From: Luscinia megarhynchos
Lineage: Eukaryota; Chordata; Aves; Passeriformes; Turdidae
DNA: 64,000 nucleotides
Assembly: GCA_034336665.1 (NCBI GenBank)
Contig: CM067572.1
Location: forward strand, 3,712,286 to 3,776,285
Reading direction: 5' to 3'
Of this stretch, positions 49,735 to 64,000 are shown one piece after another. A model generated the notes under the pieces. It was not told the DNA's origin. It saw only the letters and a list, made by a program, of their open reading frames with translations, and searched no databases. Made by a program: the position numbers and the translations under genes. Positions within the stretch are counted from its first letter, which is position 1, and each line of letters opens with the position of its first letter.

Positions 49735-50071
49735 CGTGCGGGCAGCGCGCCTGGATAGGGGAGCGCAGCTGGAACGGGAGCGGGCCTGGGTGGGAGCAGC
49801 GCCTGGGAGGGCGGCGCCTGGGGAGGGAGCGCTTTGGGGTGGGAGCTGCCTGGAGGGGAGCGCTGGAGGGGCTGGCGCCTGGAGGGGGCGCGCCTGGGAA
49901 GGGGGCTGGCGCCTGGGTGAGGCGCACCTGGAGGGGCTGGCGCCTGGGAATGGAGGCTGATGCTTGGGATTTGGGAGGCTGGCATGGGATTTGGGAGCTG
50001 CCCTCCCCGGGGCCGATGCCAGGGGTCCAGGATAGGACTAGTGAACGGAGCCGGGCCTGGGGCTTGCAGCG

Positions 50072-50217
50072 GGATTTGCGGGCTGGTATCAGGATTTGGG
50101 GGCTGATGCCTAGCATTTGGGGGCTGATGCCTGAGATTTGGGGGCTGGTACCTGGGATTTAGGGGCTGATGCTTGGGATTTGGAGGCTGGTACCTGGGAT
50201 TTGGGGGCTGGTATCAG
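50072..50217. repeat. 21-bp minisatellite (GGATTTGGGGGCTGATGCCT type)
   Basis: About seven tandem units of 21 bp; degenerate related units occur upstream from about 49956. The period is a multiple of three, so translated frames show seven-residue repeats. No gene is implied. Confidence 0.93.
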
Positions 50218-50219
50218 GA

Positions 50220-52394
50220 GCAGGAGATTGGTGCCTGCTGCTTGTGAGCCTGAGCCTGCGCTCAGGTCCATCCCGTGCCTGACTGAGGAGCCAGGCCGTT
50301 CCTCTCCCACCATTCCCCCAAAGCAGGGCTGTGCCAGCCCCACCGAGCCCCTCCTCCCCCTCCCATGCTGTGTGGGATGGTGGTTTTTATTCATCTCTGC
50401 CGCGACCTCTCTTTGTGCCAGGCGGATGCTCCCTGCGGTGCTCCCTGGAGCATTCACCTCGGACCCCTCTGCTGCCTCCTGTTCCTCAGAGAGGCTTTTG
50501 TGTGTTTGCTTTTCCACCCCTGAGATTTCCATGGAAAAGCAAGGCGTTTTGCAAGTGCTAAGGAGTGTGAAACAATAGCGTAGAGCTCTCGGTCATCCCA
50601 ACTTTAGTCACAGGATTTCTCTGGTAAAGAGCCTCTTAAAAAACTATTTTATATCAATTCAGAAAGATGTATTCACAGACTAAGAAGGAATAAATTGTGC
50701 TAGATATTATAATTTTTACTGGTGTGCTATGGACACAAGCTTCTCCCTGCTTGCTCCCAGGTAGCTGTAATCTTGGGTTCTTTTCCTGGAAGTGTTAAGG
50801 AAATCTGTTATAAAAATACATCTATTCTAGAAACATTTCTGTGCACTGTGTTAGGCTCAGCCTCCCTATACTCTGTCACAGTAATCTGCATGGGCTGGAA
50901 GGTCACCGAGGGAAGAAAGGAGCCTTCTGTCCAAACTGAAATCTTCTTAGGAGAAACTCTGACTTTCACCTCAACACCTGGGACCACATATTCAGCTTAA
51001 TTCCAGAGGAGGGGCCACCAGAAAATACAAGAAAGGACTTGAGTGGAAGTCCTTATGCCAACATGATGATGATTCATTCATGATTGATTTGGAGCAGAAC
51101 TTGTCAATCCCTGCCAACTCTGTGCCAAAATCAGGAGGGTGAAAGAGGCTTTCAGGACAATTAAAGCCTTCATTCTGAACCATAGTATCATGGAAGGTGG
51201 AAAGTTTTTTCCACATTGCTGGAATTCTTAGTTATCTCTTCCTTAAGCTTGAGGCACTCCTAACATCATTTTTCTTTAATGCCTTGTACAAGCAGCTCCT
51301 CAGCTCCTGTGACTTGTGAAGTGCCACTTTCAGAATCCATGATACACGATCTGTGAGCTCACAGCTGTCCAGGTCAAACTGGAAAATGCCAGGGAGAAAG
51401 CAGCAGCCTTCAGGGAGTTGGTGTCACCGATTGTCACTGCGGGTGACACTGTGGCTGGAGTCTGGACTGACACACCGAGCTGGCACCGCAGCCTGCTCAG
51501 GGGAGAGCTCTGCCATTTCTTCCCCACAGCCTCCCATTTCCCCATGACATGACAATCCCATGCTTTTCTGGATAAGTAGAGGCATCAAACAATACACAGT
51601 GGTATTGGACAAGCACTTTTCCACCCCAGTCACCATGGCAACACCAGCATCTCTGGCGTCTCACCAGTATCTTTGGTCAAGGTATGTTGGGGATGTCCCA
51701 GGTAAAGAACATTGGGAATGTGTGCACTGCAATTGTGTGGTTTGTTTTGGAAAAAAATGCTGGGAATGCATTTGACCTGCTCACAATCCAGGCAACTTCA
51801 GCTCATTGGAGAAGGTTAAATGATGTATCTTTCCACCAGCTGGAGTCTGGCTCATGTTTCCCTCAGCAAAAAGTGGCAAACCCACATTCCCTTCTGCAGC
51901 TCCTCCCAAAATCTGTTATTTCAGTTCCTGGTGCAGGAGAAAATCCAGGAGGATTAGTCGCTTCCCCATTCTCCGGATCCAGCCCTAGAGAAGCCTGCGG
52001 AGCAGACGCTGCCGGGTGTCACAGGCTCCGTGCCCAGCTCCCAGCTCTCCCCTCCGCTGGTTCAGCACGGCCCTGCCCTGCCAGCAGTGCCAAACATTCC
52101 CCTTCTCCCTGAAGTTTCTGGCTCCCACTGACGCTGTCACTCCTGGTGCGCTGGGAGAGCGCCTGGCACACGGGAGAGAGACCCGCGCTGGGGGTGACCC
52201 GCGGGGGCTGCGGGGGGACAGGAGGGACGGGGAGGCTGCGGGTGCCGGGGGTGTTTGGCAGGGTCCGTGGGGCGCAGGTCCAGGCTGAGCGCGGGGCTGC
52301 GGGCGCGGGGCTGGAGGGGACACGGAGGGGACAGCGGGGACAGACGGCGTAGGAAGATTTTACAGGTATAACTGGAAGAGAACTTGCCAGCGGA
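50220..52394. other. Spacer between TERC upstream repeats and tRNA-Val
   Basis: I see no supported gene. The frames are short and lack recognisable domains. From memory, human ACTRT3 (an intronless actin-related gene) lies between TERC and MYNN; no actin-like frame of comparable length is present here on either strand. GC content rises from about 52140 towards the tRNA and MYNN promoter. Confidence 0.7.
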
Positions 52395-52467
52395 GTTTCC
52401 GTAGTGTAGTGGTTATCACGTTCGCCTAACACGCGAAAGGTCCCCGGTTCGAAACCGGGCGGAAACA
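52395..52467 (+). tRNA. tRNA-Val-AAC: tRNA-Val (anticodon AAC)
   Basis: A 73-nt cloverleaf. Acceptor strands GTTTCCG and CGGAAAC pair perfectly (52395-52401 with 52460-52466), followed by discriminator A at 52467. The anticodon loop CTAACAC contains AAC at 52428-52430 (read as IAC, decoding valine codons). The T arm is CCCCGGTTCGAAACCGGG. The internal promoters are the box A region TAGTGTAGTGG and the box B GGTTCGAAACC. The sequence appears identical to human tRNA-Val-AAC as I remember it. I also recall a Val-AAC tRNA just upstream of human MYNN, which would make this a conserved neighbour. Confidence 0.97.
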
Positions 52468-52481
52468 CCAGCCAAGGTGGC

Positions 52482-52488
52482 TTTTTTT
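52482..52488 (+). terminator. Pol III terminator of tRNA-Val
   Basis: A run of seven T begins 14 bp after the tRNA discriminator base. It is preceded by a short inverted repeat (GCCAAGGTGGC). A T-run of this length at this distance is a strong RNA polymerase III stop. Confidence 0.92.
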
Positions 52489-52544
52489 CTTCTTTCCTGA
52501 GGAACGCAGCTCTGCCCTCTGCTTCTCAATTCCCGTGCCAGAGT

Positions 52545-53160
52545 TATTTTATTTAAAGCCGCGGCTCTGAGCCGCCCGGCAGGAATGTCAGACCCGTGTT
52601 AGTCCCCGATTTGGCGAGCCGCCCCCGGCGCGGAGGCCGGAACTCGCGTCCCGGAAGCGGCGGCGGCGTCACCGGGAATGGCGGCCTGAGCGCAGCGCGC
52701 AGCCCTGTCTCCCCTCCGCAGGTGCGCGGGGCCCGCGGCGCTCGGGCCGGGCCGAGCGGGGCCGGGGGGCTCGGGGGGACGCGGGGGCGGCGGGGCCAGG
52801 CCGGGCCGGGCGAGGCGGGGAGGGCGCTGCGGGCTCCGTCCCGTGTGGCGGCGGGCCCGGGCCGGGAGCGCCGCGGGGTTGCGGGTCCGGTGCTCCGTTC
52901 GCTGCCGAGGCGGCCCAAACGCCGATGGCGAGCACTCCGGAGCGGTGCCCGGAGCGCCGCCCCGCGGGCTGAGCGTGGCCGGGCCGAGCCTCGGGCCGCT
53001 CCCGGGCCCGGGTGTGACACGGTGTGACAAGTGCCGGGCTTAGCCGGGCTAATCCCGCGGGGGCCGGGAGCGCACGGCCTCTGCCCGCGCTCCGCCGCTG
53101 GAAGCGCCGCTCGGGCAGCAGCCACCGTCCCGCTGTCCGGAGACAGCACGGGCAGGGCCG
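52545..53160 (+). promoter_or_regulatory. MYNN: MYNN CpG-island promoter region
   Basis: A GC-rich island covers the presumed MYNN first exon and the start of intron 1. An ETS/GABP-type CCGGAAGCGG sits at 52651-52660, typical of broadly expressed TATA-less genes. A TTTAAA at about 52550 is a weak TATA-like possibility. The start site cannot be fixed. Confidence 0.7.
52640..52721 (+). other. MYNN: MYNN non-coding exon 1 (approximate start)
   Basis: The coding start is in exon 2, which is preceded by a clear acceptor, so a 5' UTR exon must lie upstream. The best donor in the CpG island is CCGCAG|GTGCGC at 52721/52722. The exon would contain a four-codon upstream frame ATGGCGGCCTGA (52678-52689). 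The exon start is a guess and the donor is the most likely of several GC-rich options. Confidence 0.5.
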
Positions 53161-53280
53161 GACACTCGCTGCTCTGTGATCCTTAACGCTGCTGAGGGGT
53201 AAAAAAGGTGAAGTCTTGCATATAAATTGGTTTTTTTTTTTCTTTCGCAGATCAGAAAGTGTCTGCAGCGCGTTCTCAAA

Positions 53281-60827
<7,547 letters not shown>

Positions 60828-61755
60828 CAGAGCAGTGCAGAGCCATCCAGGTAGTTTGGTAGTGAACTTGGGAATGTTTGGTAAGATGAACACAATCAAA
60901 CAACCAGTCATGCTGTCTTAATTGGATGTGTTCTTTGTTTTCCTCTGTGTAAAGACACCTGTAAGGATTTCCATTGTGCAGTTCTGAATTGTGCTAATCT
61001 ACAATCAGATTTCTATTTGTGACTAACACCGATTTCCAGGAAGTGATTCTGGCAACATCTGCCTTAAGAATTCTCTGTTACATATGTTAATGTACTTTGG
61101 AGTTCTCTTCCCATGTTCCTGCTGATTTGATGTGTCACAGTGTCATTTGAGAACACATATTTTAAGCCATATTTGATAGTTTAGGAAGATTGACCCAGAG
61201 GTGTAGGGAAAAATCATAATTTGGATGTATTAGTAAGCCTGCACTCCAAGGTGCTAGAGTGGTCCACGATGAAGGCAGGTCAGTGCTCTGCTGAGGTGCT
61301 TGCATAGATTTGCTGCTGGCTGCCAGAAGTGCCGTCTTCAGGTGGAGCCTGACCAGAGGGAAAAGTTTGGGTGTATTTTCCTGGCAAGGAAATTATTAAA
61401 GGAGGGTTAATTTTTGTCTGAAGTGTGGCAAGTGGGAGGGTCCTAATGGCATGAATACTCCTGGATCTTCTTTCCAACAAATTGCCTTTGTTTGTTTGTT
61501 TGAAGTGAATCCAGCATTGTTGTATCTTGTCCCAGATTTATTTTTCACATCCCTAAAACACCCTGGGTTTGGCACAAATAGCAACAAAAGAAGAACTGGG
61601 ACATGCATGTTGTAGATGAGGCAAAAAGATGCAGTGAGTTAATTAGTGAGGAATGAATCAGAGCTTCATAATCCATTTTTTTGCTGTAGTGCTGTTTCTT
61701 GTGCTAGGTAGGAGGTACAAAAGAGGAAATAAATCCCACCCTTCACTGTGAAAAT
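60828..61755 (+). other. MYNN: MYNN 3' UTR (end approximate)
   Basis: Sequence after the stop codon with no competing gene. Candidate polyadenylation signals are ATTAAA near 61394 and AATAAA at 61728-61733; later signals also exist. The end chosen is about 20 nt after the AATAAA and is uncertain. Confidence 0.5.
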
Positions 61756-64000
61756 AATGAGTGAACACTACATAAGGAGGCATTAAATGATACAGCAGAG
61801 CAGATTGATATTCTTCCAGGCAAAGTTTTTTTAGAGTTTGACTGATTTGTTTTAATTAAAGTTTTTTGTATTGCTTTACTTCTCATGTCACTTGTCCACA
61901 GTAACTGCACAAAACTGGTACCTAGCAAGGCCCAGGTAAAGACAGGCTTTATTACTAGCAACAGAGATATTTAAAAACCAACATTTTAATGTCTTAAGAG
62001 GTAAGATCATAAAAGACTAGGTGACAATAGAAGTACCTTTCTACTCCATTTGGCCAGTTTGTGCCATTAACAATTGTAAGCATTATTTATGTAATCATCA
62101 AACAGTAATGAAACAGTCATGATACTGTACCAACAATTCATTTAAAGCTGTCCTTTGTTGGTTGTTTACTTGGTGCTAGCATTTATTTCCACCGATGCCT
62201 TGTGTCCAGACGCTGATAAATAGAAGAGCATAGAAGATACCTCTTAACTGATTCCATTCTACATGGAGTAATAATTAATCTGCACCTTAATTAAACAGAC
62301 TTGTGAAAAATTTCTTGAAGGATTTTATTTAAAAGAGTCTGAAAATGGTCCCGTGACTCCTGAGTGTGACTAATTTTTTTTTTCTCTTCCTATGTTTGTA
62401 AAGTAATAGACCTTTTGCTGCTTTATGTTGATTATTTTAGTATGGGGTATGTTTATAACCTGCTGCTTGGTCACATTTTCTGCTTTAATATGTGGTAGAT
62501 TTGCTGATGAAGCCTACCATGGCCAGCAGTAGTACAGCCATGTTCAACAGGAACATCCCTAATGCAGGAATCTCTCACACTGTCCTCACTGGAGCTAATT
62601 ATTGCAGGGCCTTTAATTTCTCTGCTTGTCTGTCCCACAACACTAATGAACAGCTCATGTTCATAATGCTGGCAAAAGACAAAGGATAAAGTCCTCTGGT
62701 ATTTTATTTTTGGCATTTCCCTTTGTCTCCCCTCTTGTCTTGTTCAGCTTCTGTTATTGGTGTAGCCCCTGAGGGATTCCTCAGCCTTGCTATTTAAGAC
62801 TGAAGAACCACAAAATCGGGATCTTGACTCTGTGTAGCTTGTACTGAGCTTCCTCTTTGCTGTTTCTCTCTGAAAGTAGAGCAGAAATCTTGGGATAGAC
62901 ATAGATTTAGTCATGGATACTGAGAAAGAAGACACCATATAGCTGATAACTTCCATATTTAAACAGCATTGGAGGACAAACTAATGATATGCTGCTGATA
63001 CCTGAGGAGAAGCAGCTCAGGATAAACATATCCAGGATAAATGACCAGGAGAGACAATAGCTCTGGAAAGAAACCTAACAATAACTACATTCCTACATAG
63101 AAAATGCATTCCATAACAGTGTTTGTTTGGACTGGTTTTATATTTCTAAAATTATAGCTTATTACTGTATTCTTAGATTTCAGACTTTTTTAAAAAATAC
63201 AGTGCTTAGATTTATACAGGATTTGTTTAGATACTTATAACAGTAACAGTTGCTTTATTAGTCATTTAGTTTTCTTTATAGACAAGAAGATATTCATTAT
63301 TTTTTACAAGACAACAATTTTAACCTTTCTTAATAGAATACACAGCCTATAGTTTTGTCTTGGAGCAATAATTTAGTACCTGCACTCTTGAGTCCTCATC
63401 TGAGAATCTTGATTTTTATTCTCATCTTTCGTGAAGATATCTCAGCTGCTGAGGTATGATCTCTACCAACTGTATTCATTTACTAGAATATAGATTTTAA
63501 ATAAATAAAAATATATAAATATATATATATATTTGTAGGTGTGTTCAGGCTGTAGGTCTGGACTGTACCTTTTGCCAATAGATGCATGGAAATCTGCTGC
63601 ACATGTAAGTCCTAGGCTTAAGGATTCTGGGTTAATTTTGAAGTACAAGGCTTATAACAGTATTGGTAATTTCTGTAAGGGATTAATATGGGAAAGCATG
63701 GAATCTTTTTAGGCATGTGTCCTTGAAAAAGAAAAGAAGGAATTTCAATAATTTTATTAAGACTAATACAAATAATATGGCATGTTTTGTCATGCTGCTG
63801 TTTCAGTCAATTTTGCACAGAAGTTGGTGCAAGTTTTGCCTGAATAGCTTATCTGCATCCCTGAATTGACTGTTTGGAAGTACTTAGGTAAGAATAGGTC
63901 ATTGTATCACATTTACTTCTAAATTAATGCCTCTAAGTGGGCACAAAGTACATGACAACATTTCTGAAATCATGTGCTACAAAACAATTTTCAAGTACAA
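61756..64000. other. Downstream flank of MYNN
   Basis: AT-rich sequence with no supported gene, possibly including a longer MYNN 3' UTR. From memory, the next human gene is LRRC34 on the opposite strand; no leucine-rich-repeat exon was recognised before the window ends. A TA-rich microsatellite lies at 63498-63533. Confidence 0.65.
63498..63533. repeat. (TAAA)/(TA)n simple repeat
   Basis: A low-complexity AT run downstream of MYNN, mixing AAATA and TATATA units. Confidence 0.9.

Noticed and set aside
49362..50162. A 266-codon plus-strand open frame, with overlapping long frames on both strands, beside TERC
   Set aside because: It is generated by the 16-bp and 21-bp tandem repeats in GC-rich DNA. 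All frames are open and the products are low-complexity Gly/Arg/Ala repeats.
49400..52394. Searched for ACTRT3 between TERC and MYNN
   Set aside because: No actin-like frame near 370 codons and no recognisable actin motif on either strand.
52468..52470. Genomically encoded CCA end on the tRNA
   Set aside because: Vertebrate nuclear tRNAs get CCA added after transcription; the three bases are most simply coincidence.
53227..53280. Possible upstream in-frame extension of MYNN
   Set aside because: The extension would read through the exon 2 acceptor and intron T-run; the conserved start is the ATG at 53281.

Overview
The window looks like nuclear DNA from a bird. All coding is in small exons with GT-AG introns, CpG islands mark the promoters, interspersed repeats are sparse and mostly old, and about 21 kb separate the MECOM 5' end from TERC. 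In human, from memory, the same interval is roughly 100 kb. No prokaryotic gene organisation is present, and nearly all open reading frames outside the genes below are chance or repeat-driven.

Four genes are supported, in the order MECOM (-), TERC (-), tRNA-Val(AAC) (+), MYNN (+). This matches the order and orientation I know for human 3q26.2. (1) 1-27705: the first coding exon of the long MECOM isoform (MDS1-EVI1/PRDM3) lies on the minus strand at 27669-27705 inside a CpG island. Everything to its left is MECOM intron 1, holding an intronic CpG island, a 278-base pure-purine tract with about 40 copies of GAAAA, and several old palindromic DNA-transposon relics. (2) 27706-48300: the MECOM upstream flank, with further CpG islands to about 32.2 kb, then 16 kb of AT-rich intergenic DNA with one MIR-like SINE. 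(3) 48304-50217: the telomerase RNA gene TERC on the minus strand (about 49358 down to 48893, about 465 nt). Its template, pseudoknot, CR4/5 and H/ACA-CR7 domains and a TATA/CCAAT promoter can all be read directly. Minisatellites flank it on both sides. (4) 52395-52467: a tRNA-Val(AAC) gene with a Pol III terminator. (5) About 52600-61750: the complete gene for myoneurin (MYNN), a BTB and eight-zinc-finger protein. Its seven coding exons join in frame to 616 codons plus stop.

The functional highlight is TERC, a non-coding gene that a protein-based annotation would miss and that is covered by spurious GC-rich reading frames. Compared with the human RNA it shows a U instead of C at the 5' edge of the template and an A-C mismatch in pseudoknot helix P3. 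A 16-bp tandem array begins about 70 bp beyond its promoter CCAAT boxes. ACTRT3, which I remember lying between TERC and MYNN in human, is not seen here. The species, transcription start sites and 3' ends cannot be fixed from sequence alone.
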